From Dryomyza anilis (taxonomy: Eukaryota; Arthropoda; Insecta; Diptera; Dryomyzidae), in contig OX638131.1 of the NCBI GenBank assembly GCA_951804985.1, positions 1,240,001 to 1,304,000 of the forward strand: a DNA stretch of 64,000 bases. The letters are read 5' to 3'. Below, piece by piece: positions 48,100 to 58,639 of the stretch. Numbering within the stretch: position 1 is the stretch's first letter; every line of letters starts with the position of its first letter. Below the pieces are notes generated by a model. That model ran no database searches and was not told the origin of the DNA. It saw nothing but the letters and a program-made list of their open reading frames with translations. Made by a program: the position numbers and the translations under genes.

Positions 48100-50050
48100 T
48101 GATAGAACCGGAGAATCAAAGTGAATATACCCTAAAAAAAAATGAATTGAAAACCACCATACTAAATCCACTGACACAAAACCCACCCAAGGAAAATTTA
48201 GCATTTCACAACTCTCCTGTACAAAATCCAAAAATCTATCATGCCAAAAATTGGTCAAACAATGGTTCTATCAAAAAATCATATTTCAAATTATAAACAC
48301 CAAATAATTCCGTATTTGAGGACAAACCTTTTATATTTTTACAAATAGAGTTTGAGAATACAGAATATTATGGAAAAGTGGATAATGTTTCTTTGGAATA
48401 GCGAAGGGTGTATTTTGTGGTATACTCAGTAAACATCAGATATACTTCTAGTGCCATAGTTTCCACGGTTTAGTTTTCAACATTGTTTTTCCCTTTTTGT
48501 AATACTTAACACTTCCAATTTCACTCCCGAATTCACTCCCGAATTCATATGCGCGCATTTAACCAAATTTATGACCACGAATTATATGTTAATGCTATTA
48601 AAACATAATCAGTTTTGCACTGAATGTTAATTTTCCCAAACTTTTACCTTAAATGTTGTCATTCTACGAACGTAGTTCACTTATCGCAAATGAATGAAAC
48701 TAAAAACATCTAAATTAAGCACCGATTATTATCGAAATCCAATATACATTAATAATTCCTAAAAAATGGAATTTAACTTCTTACCAACCGCAAATACTTG
48801 ACGACTTAAGCTGCTTAGCTATCATTAGGTTCCGTCTGCTAATTCCGTGCATTTCCCGAACACTGCTCCTTCGTGACAGCGAACATGACACAAGTTGACT
48901 TAAAGACGTTCGGTGCTCGCAAAGATGACATCACAAGTTGTGCACCAGCCATGCTAAATCGCCGGATTATAAGTTGTCTGCTGCCATAAATTGCGCTTTG
49001 CCAGCCAGCCAATGCCACCGCCACAACCACTTAGCAAACCCCGAGCAGCAACCAGACGTGGCTCCGCTGGACGTGGCTGTCGATGCCGCGGAGTTTGACG
49101 CCGATGTCTATGATGAGCAGGCACAGAATGTGGGTCGCAAGTGCTGCCAGTGCCGATAACACTGATGACTTTAGACATGCAACAAACACTCTGTCGGCAG
49201 CATAGAACAGAGACCAGCCGGCAAGCCAAAGAATGCAACCAAAATGAACAAAGTCGATGCTTTTAATCCCTGTGCTTCATACCTCACTGCAACCGCGCTC
49301 CAGCGCACATCACGTTCAACAGGGGGGGCCCCCAACGTGCTCAAGCACTGAAACAGCTACCAACTGTCTGCGGTTCCATCACCATTGAGCAGCTCTCTTT
49401 CGCTCTGACTCGTATTTGATTCTGAGCAGTTGTGACAGCAGCACTTCGTTCAGTGTACCGAGTAGCGCCTGAAAATGTGGCGCAAAGTTGAGGCGCGTCT
49501 CAACTACACTCGACCCGACTCTAGGCGAGACGAGTCGAGTCGAGTCGCCTCACTAATTGCGCTGCTGTCGAGGATCATTGACTTAAACACGAAGTACATC
49601 GTTATCGATGAAAAGGATATGCGAGCTAATTAGAGCGTCCGTCAAGAGGTTCCCTGAACAAAGACTTTATAGGAAAGGCACTTGGGTTTGTAGTGTATTA
49701 TAGAAAAATGAAGTGGATTTTGCACAATAAAATAAAAATATTATATTTATGAAGAATAATAGATTTAATCTTCGTTCTACTTTGAAGAGATATAGAACTC
49801 AGCGAAATGATAAACATTCATATATCAAATAAGTTCTAAAATAAACAAAAGGCCCCTATATAATCCATTAGGAATTTTGATTCGTCCAAGATCAGAAACA
49901 TCGATAAATGATAGCATTTTCGAACTGCAAAGTATTGAGGCCATTTTCACATTAATGTCTATGACATTGTCGATGTCAGTGTTACGATGAATCTTAGTGT
50001 TATAATGGCATTTCAGGCTTATATAAAATATAAGCTTCATAGACATCCAG
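48100..50050. other. Intergenic DNA downstream of Tmtc2
   Basis: 48100-48780 is AT-rich. 48830-49570 is less AT-rich, with a GGGGGGGCCCCC palindrome-like word near 49322, a TCAGTG initiator-like word at 49450, and (GAGTC)n near 49530-49545. This could be a promoter or enhancer region of a neighbouring gene, but no coding exon was recognised in either direction. Confidence 0.35.
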
Positions 50051-50186
50051 AAATAAAAATGTTTATTTCCGGCAAACAGAAAAATTCATTTAAATTTGTA
50101 TAAATAATGCAGTCCTACCCCGATGCAAAATTTAAGGCAGTTCTATGTTCGATACATTTTACAGAGAGAAAGGCGAAGTTTGTACA

Positions 50187-50811
50187 CACAGAAAAAAAAA
50201 TCTTCAATATGATGAATTTATTCATAAATATTATGAATTTTTTCACCAACTACCACATTCATCATATTGATACCAACGTTCATTAAATGACATATGAATG
50301 AATGTATTCATTATATATATGAACAAAATATTCAATACAATGAATTTGAATTGTCATATTGATGAATTTCATAATATTTTTTCAAAAAAAAAAAAATTTA
50401 AAAATAATTTGATAGAAATTTGGTTTAATGAACAGTGTTCTTCAATATGATGAAACGTATTCTTCACATACAGTTCTTCATATTGAAGAACACTTTTTCG
50501 ACAGTTACCAAGCGTTCTTCATATTTATGATAGCATTCATAACATTGATGGCGTTAAGGCTCGAATACACGATAGAGAAATTAGCTAGAGATTGAGAAAA
50601 AAATCTACCATAGAGCGCCCTACAGTGCAGCTCTATGTACTGTTTACACAACTCTATGATATTTTTTGTCAGATTTTGCTCTATCTCTAGCTATTTTCTC
50701 TATCGTGTAAACTCGTCTTTAGTCATTAATATTATGAATGGCTCTTCAATACAATGAATCATGGTTTGAAGAACGGAATTCATCAATATGATGTACATTT
50801 TTTTTTCTGTG
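50187..50811 (+). mobile_element. MITE with CACAGAAAAAAAA / TTTTTTTTTCTGTG ends, inserted in R1
   Basis: Inverted termini CACAGAAAAAAAA and TTTTTTTTTCTGTG continue into AATATGATGAAT-type repeats scattered in both orientations. It interrupts R1 after GGCGAAGTTTGTA; R1 resumes after GTGTAGG. A TA duplication is possible. The element itself is interrupted at 50557 by another MITE. Confidence 0.8.
50557..50718 (+). mobile_element. 162-bp Harbinger-like MITE nested in the 50187 MITE
   Basis: Termini AGGCTCGAATACACGATAGA and TCTATCGTGTAAACTCGTCT form a fold-back of about 24 bp with few mismatches. TTA flanks both sides (50554-50556 and 50719-50721). The centre has further paired AGAGATTGAG/CTATCTCTAGC-type arms. 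The 3-bp TTA duplication suggests PIF/Harbinger. Confidence 0.8.
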
Positions 50812-51413
50812 TAGGAAGGTGTCTATATACTCCACGTTCCCAAATATACTGGGAACATGCCTTAAAGTTTCACACAATTTCCCAATACCAAATTTTTAGC
50901 AGTGTCGAGGCAGTTCAGAAATAGTTTTTCGAATGATTCCAATCAGAAAAAAACGAGATTATTTTCAATGGCTGCCTATTTTCTGGCTTTACTTAAAAAT
51001 ACCGGGAATCTTCAACACATGCTATATGCTTCCCACAATCTTCTATTTATCTATGTATTATTTAGGCAGGCCTGTCTGGAGCATTTCTTAAATGTCTGTC
51101 ATTTTCGCGGAAAACGCCAGACAATATTTTTGGCAGGGTCGAGGCAGTTTAGAAACATTTTTTCGACATATTTTTAACAGACAAAAGCGGAGTTTATATC
51201 ACAAGCTGTCTGCTTTCTGCCCGATTCCAAAATAGGCCGTAAATCTGACATTCAAATTCCACAAAATTTTAGAAACTGTCAAAAATTTCGTATCGGCTAG
51301 GTCGAACATATTTTCGTAAAATACAAAATGAAAGATTGAGGAGGCGTATCGCAGTTTCTAAATTATGTTGAAGATTCCCGGCATTTTTAATCAAGAGCAG
51401 ATAACAGGTGCAC

Positions 51414-51984
51414 GGAGGGATAAAATCAAGAAGTATACGGAGTGAAATACAGCTAAACCAAAAAATCCTTAATTTTAAGAAAAAGATTTACTTAGTTGTC
51501 AAAAAAATGTAACTAAGTAGAATTATTCTTGAATTCATTTATTAATTTCTTAGGTGCCAAAAAAGTTACTAAGCAGAGTTATTCTTGAATTCAGTTATAA
51601 ATTTCTTAGATATAAAAATGTTGTTGCTGTTTTCTTCCCAACATTTAATGAACACGTGTTCTTATAGTTGTTGTTTTTTCGATCTTGCTTTGTCGCAATT
51701 ATGCTTTATTATTTATGAAACTACAGCAGATATATGAACACGTGTTCCTTTTGCGAAGAAAACAGCAAACATTTTGCGTGTTCTTTTCAGTTTTGTAAAA
51801 TCAATAAATTCACTTCTCAAAATCCAGTAGAATAAAGTTTGTTTACATTTTTGACAACTAAGTAATTTGCTTTCTTAATACTCACTTTCTAGAATTTTAG
51901 TAATATTTTATTGATATTAGTCAAATTCTACAATTTTTCATTCGAACCGAATTTTACTCGAGTTCTAGAATTTTATTTCCCTCC
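51414..51984. mobile_element. MITE with GGAGGGA...TCCCTCC termini and GAACACGTGTTC palindromes
   Basis: The left end GGAGGGATAAAAT pairs with the right end ATTTTATTTCCCTCC. Inside, TACTTAGTTGTCAAAAA and TTTTTGACAACTAAGTA are inverted partners. The 12-bp palindrome GAACACGTGTTC occurs twice (near 51652 and 51736) within smaller inverted arms carrying GCTGTTTTCTTC/GAAGAAAACAGC. No duplication at the borders was found. Confidence 0.75.
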
Positions 51985-52370
51985 TTTTGAAACTAACTCC
52001 GCTTTTGTCTGATTTAAATCATTTGTGAAAACTGTCGCAACAATCTAAAGTCCGTCCAAAATGTTTTCAAGGGATTCCGCCACATTTGAAAGCTTGTTAT
52101 AAGCTATCCACAAGGTTATTTTAGGTTTGGAGCATGTCGAGAATTGTTGAATCGTCGACCACCTCGGCCAAAATTGATCCATTGCGTTTCCTTTATTATG
52201 ATGGCTTAAGGACGCTTTCCACAAACTTCCATTTATATGCGTGTTTTCCGGATATATTCCAGAAAAAAATGTTTTTGGAAGGTATCTAAAATTATGAAAT
52301 TTTGAAGACAGATTCCCGATATATTGTGGACAAGTTTCTGGATGCTTTGAGCTTTGCGCAAATTATGCCT

Positions 52371-52807
52371 AGAGATGGTCAGTATTTAAGAGATTAATGT
52401 TCACGATACTTCATTGATGATTATGTAGTTCCTGCTGGGAACCACAACAACGTCATCCACCCTCCAGAGCAACAAGCGTTTCTGCCAAAACCCCCGACCC
52501 CCATCAGTTGAGTTTTTGCGTAGGTCTTAAATGATTTCATATTTTGTTTTATTTGCAGTCGCTTGACTTCCATCAAGTCCAGCCAAAGTCAGACCCACTT
52601 AAACACCGACAGCAACACACGTAGCCACTCAAGGACTCAGAAACAAACAAACAGAAACACCATAGGACCCATATGTACACATTAACGAACACATCAAAAT
52701 TTAATTAAAATTTCATAAGTGCTTGTTTTAATCCACACACGAAGGACCATCATCATCGTCATCGTCATCATCCGGACGAAAAACATACCGGATGAGGGCG
52801 TCGTGTT
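52371..52807. other. Intergenic stretch before the small ORF
   Basis: Mixed-composition DNA. A TTTGCAG acceptor-like string lies at 52552 and a CATCATCGTCATCGTCATCA microsatellite at about 52749. No gene or repeat family was recognised. Confidence 0.4.
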
Positions 52808-53167
52808 ATGTTATGCGATGCGTTTGCTTGTTTCGGACGGATGGGCGATGGGTCGAGTATTGCTTTGCTGAAGATTCAGCTGATTACCTTGATGAGTGTA
52901 ACGTTAGAAATACTTTTTGTAGTCATCCTGATTACTGTAGCTCTATACAACAAACAGCCACAGGCAGAGAGGCAGTCCGAAAGTCGAAATGGAAAGTCAA
53001 GAATATTAAAAACTAATTTTCACTCACATTACATTGAAAACACGTACGTTTTACAAGAACAACAGAATTATTCCCCCTTTTCATATATGAGATACGACTC
53101 TGTGTGCAATAATATAAATATTAGTAACCACCCTTTTTGTACCCAAAAATTAACCAAGAATTCCTAG
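52808..53167 (+). CDS. Candidate small single-pass membrane protein (119 aa), unproven
   Basis: An ATG-initiated frame of 119 codons with one strongly hydrophobic segment at about residues 22-47 (IQLITLMSVTLEILFVVILI), followed by a basic, polar tail (NKQPQAERQSESRNGKSR). That layout is typical of a small type III or tail-oriented membrane peptide. AATAAA at 53261, about 95 bases after the stop, could serve as poly(A) signal. Nothing resembles a known family. Codon use is not distinctive and the frame could be chance. An acceptor-like TTTGCAG lies upstream at 52552. Confidence 0.2.
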   Translation: MLCDAFACFGRMGDGSSIALLKIQLITLMSVTLEILFVVILITVALYNKQPQAERQSESRNGKSRILKTNFHSHYIENTYVLQEQQNYSPFSYMRYDSVCNNINISNHPFCTQKLTKNS

Positions 53168-53269
53168 AAAAGCTAAAAATACAAAACTCATGCTTCGTAG
53201 TATTTTGCGGAAATGTACCCTGCTCGATTATGCCGCTTACTCTGAAAAGGCAATAAGCACAATAAAATC

Positions 53270-54707
53270 TCTCATAACTTTAAAACATCGTTTCAATTTT
53301 CGACTTTTTGTTTATTAGCCTAAAGGTTCTTGAATTGGCCAACATAATGTTGAACATTGTTTTGACATGAAGTATGAAAAGTCGATAGTTTTGACATAAG
53401 AAAAAAAAACCTCAAAACATGGCTGAAAACTGCAGAGTCCAGCAAGTATACAGGGTGGAAATAATATCAGTTCATGTTTTATATTACAGCATCACAAGAA
53501 ATAACTATTAAAATACCTACCCTGTTATAAAGAAAAAAAATAGGAATCTGCGTTAGATTTAAACTCACTTTTATTGCGGGTTTATTTCAGTCGCAGTACC
53601 GGTTAGTAGTGCGTCCGACATTTTAACTAGTTTTTGCTTCCTCCACTGCTACTACTTGATGAGGGTCAATGGGCAATTTCGGTGCTTCAAAAGGTTGTCT
53701 CACATGAGCGAATGCTGCTGGTAGCTATCGGGCTTCGAGTGCCGATGACACACAGTGGGAGATGGAGGAGGGACGTCACAGTCTTTGCAACAATACGGTT
53801 GGAAGCCAATATGAAGCTTTTGTTTCTGACATGAGTTATCAAAATGATATTAGCCACTTGTTTCAGTAACGTTGGGCATTGCTATGGCTTCTTATGTAAG
53901 TGGTATTGGATTTTTTAACCTCGTGCTTGGGCATAGTTTCGGATTTAAAAATATATTTATTTTAATGAAATTATATAGAACACTTTACCGTGTCCGCACA
54001 TATCTCAACTTAAACAGGCCAAATGATTAAAGCTATCGGCAACCAGACATTCACCGCACTAGCCAAATCGAAAGGTTTTCATGTTAAGTCAGAGTTATGT
54101 CAGAATAGCAAGGATAAATAATTTTCGAAATGCAAAAGTGAATTGCTGAATGGAGTCAGTAACAGAAATTGAAACGCTGCGAGAGACAGCAATATGATAG
54201 TGACAAAAAATCAATGACAAAATGTCAGGAGTACGAACGATATGCAAGACAGTGTGTCTCACGGAGACAGGACGAGAGATGCACTGACAGGCGCTGAAGT
54301 GCAGACAAGTTGTGGATTGTAGAAAGGATATGGAGGGACAGATGCTCAATCCTCTGTAAAAGATACGATAGAAGAATACAATGAGCTCAAATTAATGAAC
54401 AAAGTTGAGAATGAACTAAAGGAAATGAAACAATTTTTTAACAATCTTTTTTAAAATTTATAATTTAAGTTTTTGTAGATTTAAGTAAGAGTGGTAAATC
54501 GCGTGCACTATATTAATCCACTTTTGGTAGTGATGGCCATACGAGTGATGGCTAAACGAGACTTTACCTCATTGAACAGTTCAGTTAATTCATGATTTTT
54601 CTAAGAATAAAGAACCTACAAAAATGTATACGATTTATTAAAATATGATAAAATTAAGAATACCGAAAACCCATCTCCACGTGATAAGACTTAAGATTAT
54701 GCCATAT
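53270..54707. other. Intergenic DNA without recognised features
   Basis: AT-rich to mixed sequence with no tandem arrays and no clear terminal repeats. Short open frames (for example 53634-53834 and 54095-54349 on the minus strand) have no supporting signals. Confidence 0.4.
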
Positions 54708-54932
54708 ACACCCAGAAAACAGTTTCCTTATATTAAGGGAAATTTACTTGAAATAGCGTCAAGTTCATTTTTACTTATTTTAAGGAAGGTTTATCCTCAT
54801 AGTAGTCAAATTTCCTTATTATAATGAAATATGTTCTTAAAATAAGGAAAATTTCCTAAAATCGAGAAGTTTTTTCATTAACGCTATTTCAAGTTCATTT
54901 TCCTTATTATGAGGAAATTTTTTTCTGACTGT
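54708..54932. mobile_element. ~225-bp fold-back MITE (CCAGAAAA ends)
   Basis: Left CACCCAGAAAACAGTTTCCT and right TTTTTTTCTGACTGTA flank an inverted pair built of TTGAAATAGCG/CGCTATTTCAA and AAGTTCATTTT words, with TTTCCTTATTWTRAGGAAA palindromes between. TA may be duplicated at both borders. Confidence 0.7.
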
Positions 54933-54990
54933 AGGAAATTTTAAGTAGTTTTGCATGTTATATTTGAACTCAATGTTTAATGTCGAATTC

Positions 54991-55715
54991 GAGGTAGCGC
55001 GTGATAGAAAAATGTTCTCTATGAAAAGATGTTGTTTGTCCCAGTCCAAATATGAACATAGGACATTTCGATTTGCAATCCAACTAGGGAATACAATCCC
55101 GGGATCCCGATCATTTTCTAGTCCCGAAAATCCCGGGATTAAAAAGAACTAATCCCGGGATTTTCGGGATTGGCAAAAAATCACTATTTTGTAATAGTAC
55201 TACAAACGACACGATATAAAATTCATTCCAGACTACCCTAAACTAGATAATCAATCAATTTCAAAATATAGAAAACTACCAGAAGTTTAGTTTTTTTTAT
55301 CGTTAGTTTAAACAATATCTATTATCTTTAAACTAAGTTCCTGTAAATCATTAACTGTGTTCCCGTGGCGTGTGATCTAGAGCCAAAGCTCTATTTTCTT
55401 TAAAAAAAAACACCAAGAAACAACTAGAATCAGATCAAAGCTAGTTCTATCCAGTTCAATCGAATACTGTTAAGTTTTCTCAAAATAGAACCGTTGGGGT
55501 TCCAGTGGCGTTCCAGTTATTTTATCTTAAATGCTTTAAAAATAACAAAAAAAAGTCAAATTATGCTTTGAGTATGGAGTAAATCAAAAAATTTTCAAAA
55601 TTACTTGTATTTTGAACTAATCCCGGGATCCGGGAATTGAAAAGTGTTCAATCCCGAAATCCATTGTATTCCCTAAATCCAACGCACTGAGCGACGTTAC
55701 CAGAGTTTACGAATC
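54991..55715 (-). mobile_element. tRNA-derived SINE, copy 4, split by a hAT-like MITE
   Basis: GAGGTAGCGCGTGATAGAAA and ATGAAAAGATGTTG match the middle of the reversed SINE (compare 14600-14640). TTTGTCCCAGTCCAAATATGA and AATCCAACGCACTGAG match the tRNA-like head. The head is broken at 55084, where a 591-bp element is inserted, and resumes at 55684. The body 3' of 54991 is missing. Confidence 0.75.
55085..55675 (+). mobile_element. hAT-like MITE (591 bp) with perfect 8-bp target duplication
   Basis: Inverted termini TAGGGAATACAAT/ATTGTATTCCCTA (13 bp perfect) are flanked by AATCCAAC on both sides (55077-55084 and 55676-55683). Subterminal ATCCCGGGATT words recur near both ends. 8-bp duplication and TAGGG ends are hallmarks of hAT. 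The interior is AT-rich without a transposase frame, so it is non-autonomous. Confidence 0.92.
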
Positions 55716-55799
55716 TAAAAAATGATAGCGAAATTGCTACGGTGAAATTCTTTACATTTGAAATCCCATACAGACTTTTGGGTGGTTGTTCCGAATTTA

Positions 55800-56075
55800 T
55801 ATTTTTTGGGTAGCAAATGTTCCCGAGATTTCTAGCATTTTCAGGATTATTTACGGCTGGCATATTTCCCGCAAACTCACAGGTAAATGGATGTTTGTGG
55901 ACAGTGTATGATAGATTATCAAATTGAATGGAATTTTAATGCCAGATTCCCGGCATATTTTGCGAACATTCGAAAAACAAACAGCTTTTCATACAAAATC
56001 CGCCTTTGTCTGTTTCAAATCTTTTAAAAATATATTTCAAAACTGCCTTGAGCCTGCCAAAAAATTTAATCAAAT
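55800..56075 (-). repeat. Dispersed repeat R1, inverted copy
   Basis: GATTCCCGGCATATTTTGCG, AAAATCCGCCTTTGTCTGTT and AAACTGCCTTGAGCCTGCC are the reverse of R1 motifs (CAGACAAAAGCGGAGTTT, GTCGAGGCAGTTTAG). Confidence 0.6.
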
Positions 56076-56439
56076 CTGAAATGGAAAATTGTATTCATAT
56101 TTTTTTTTATATATATAATCCAGATTTATTCAAACAAGTTCGCTTCGGGCTACAAATAAAAATGTTCCACATATTGTATCGCTATTGTGGCTTACCTACA
56201 AAAGTGGACGGATCGCAAGTTACAATAGACCAACCACGCCCATTTGCAATACGCGACATTCTAGATATACATTATCTGAGTTTCATTGATTTAGCTCTAC
56301 TAGTTTACTTTGAATAATGTTTTACACAGACGGACATCTGAGTCGATTTTATTGACGAATAATAAAAAAAATCTGTGATATATGTATAATTTTTAAAATT
56401 TAATACAGAAAATTGAAATTCTGATTTGTATTGGCATTT

Positions 56440-56790
56440 ATAGCTATGTGTGTTTCAGATACAGTCAAATGGAATTCAGAATCAGTCGAATGCAATTCAG
56501 AATTGTCAAATTAAATTCAGAATTGTCAAATTAAATTCAGAAACGGACAATTGTATTCAGAAATGGGTCAAATTGAAATAAAAAAAGTCATTTAGAATTT
56601 AGTCAAATTAAATTCAGAAAGAGACAAATTGACTATTCTGAATTCCATGTACCCATTTCTGAATACAATTGTCCATTTCTGAATTCAATTTGACTATTTA
56701 CGAATTCCTTTTGTCCGATTCGGAATTCAATTTACTATTCTGAATTCCATTTATCCCTTTCTGAATTCAATTTGACTATTCTGATATTTC
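56440..56790. repeat. Minisatellite in head-to-head orientation (GTCAAATTAAATTCAGAA)
   Basis: Bases of about 56460-56630 repeat GTCAAATTAAATTCAGAAT units of about 18-20 bp. From about 56635 the same units run inverted (ATTCTGAATTCAATTTGACT) to about 56785. The two halves could form a long hairpin. Confidence 0.85.
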
Positions 56791-56794
56791 ATTT

Positions 56795-58635
56795 TATATA
56801 TAAAATATTTTGTATCTCTATTTTTTTTAAAAGGGGTACAGTTTTTTTAGAAAAAATTAAAAATTTAAAATTAAATCAGATATTCTTTTACTTACTGATC
56901 ACGCCTCCATCTGGACATTACAAACAGAGGATCAAATTGTAAATACTCTTTGATGTTTAGTGTAGAGTATAAAAAGTCGATGTACAATTTCAACTGAGAA
57001 ACGGTCATTTTGTGAGCCTGTAAGTTCCCTGTAAGTAAACTTTTAATTAGGTCGTTATATTAATCCGAAAAGATCTTTATGAGAAATATTCGAAAATGGA
57101 AATACAATTTTGTGGGCCGTTTAAAAAACGAAAAGCCCCATAGAATTTTTCAATTCAGTCCGCCCTTGGATGTAGATGTCATCACTGCTAGTGACTCTGA
57201 TTACTTTGGTGACGAGATTTATTTCTCAGTCATTTGTTTTGTCAACAATCGTCGTTGAATAATGCAGCCAGCAGCCAGCAAGTTGCAATTGTGACCACTT
57301 GTCACTAATGCCATCTCTTTCTCGAGTGTCACTCCAGTCGTTTCGCAATAAATTTGAAGCTGTTGCACCTTCCGGCTGTCGGGACTTGAGCACGTCGCAC
57401 GCGGTACTCGGCACCCGGCATTCGGTATGGCATGGAATGGAAAGCGCATAAAACACGCAACGGTTCAAGTTGCCAACCTTAAAATCAGGGCAAATTTAGA
57501 GTGAGAGGCGCTACAATTTGTTTGTCGACAACTGCATTATCGTGATGAACATTATCATCATAATCATCATCATCATCATTAAGTGAAAAGCTATTTTTAA
57601 GTAATGAGCAGTAGTTTTCGTTTTACGTTGTGCGGAAATAATGAGCATGTCTTATTTTTGACAGCAAAACAGTGCAAATCTGAAATTATTACAATTTCAT
57701 TTTTGAAGCATACTTTAAGGCATTTCAAAAATGTTACAACCCAAAAACCGTGCAACGGCTCCGCGCAGCCCTCGCCAATTTTACACTGCGGTGCTGCACT
57801 CATTATCCTGAAACTACGTTGTGGCAGGATAACAATATGAAATCATTTCAGACGAGCTCAGAACAGAGCAGCTCAGTTTAGTACAATGCAGTTCAGTGCA
57901 GTTCACTTGATGAAGTACTCGGCGCTCCTGCACTCGGTGTGCCTGCCTCCTGCATGTTGCGAATCTGTAAATCTCGTCCTGTTTTCCAATTAGTTTGAAA
58001 ATGTTACCGAATCAACGACCAGCGCGCTACAAGAGGGATTCGTCTGTTCAGTCAGTAAGTCATGCAATCACGGGGCGGCACATAAGCCCTCCCCTTATTA
58101 ATGCTCGGCGGTATGCATCTCATTATCTGGAATATCGGCGCAAGGTTTGGAGTTCATTCGTCTGTCGACTACGAACTGCGGATCAGCTGCACTTAAGTAT
58201 TAAGTAGTAGAATTCAGTGCTCCGCGTATTTGCCGTTAGTATTTAGATTTTATAAGAAATTGTTGAACAGCAATGACGATTTACTGACGAAAATAAATTC
58301 AATAATGCGTTGCGATAACGACGCAATTTCAGGGATTAGACAAATGATTTTTGAGTCGATTTAGAGAATTTCTTCAATATTTTTGTTTCTATTACAATCG
58401 TAAATTTAAAATTATTTAAAAAGCATCGAGAAAAAAACTTAAACGTACAATTTGATTATACAAAGCTGATATTGAACATTGCGCTTTAACTACACAGTGC
58501 AACAAAATATTTCAATTTTTTTACGATTTTAGATTTTAGCGATTTAGGGGTCGCTTATCTGAAGTCCGCTCTGTAATACTCGCAATTCGCAATAAAATAT
58601 GAAAATTTATATTACAAAAATATTTGAATTTTAAA
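56795..58635. other. Intergenic DNA, partly less AT-rich
   Basis: 57180-58210 is less AT-rich, with CATCATCAT repeats at 57553 and overlapping CAGTTCAGTGCAGTTCA words at 57885-57905 that include initiator-like TCAGT. Short frames at 57219-57468 (-), 57604-57840 (+) and 57995-58207 (+) have no homology I recognise. It may be regulatory DNA of a neighbouring gene. Confidence 0.35.
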
Positions 58636-58639
58636 AGAT

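Larger units (their letters stand above)
50055..52370. repeat. R1 repeat cluster interrupted by MITEs
   Basis: R1 motifs appear at 50055-50186, 50812-51345 (two units: GCAGTGTCGAGGCAGTTCAG near 50900 and GGCAGGGTCGAGGCAGTTTA near 51132) and, inverted, at 51985-52350 (CTAACTCCGCTTTTGTCTGA). The 50187-50811 and 51414-51984 elements interrupt it. Recognition is by shared strings only. Confidence 0.6.
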
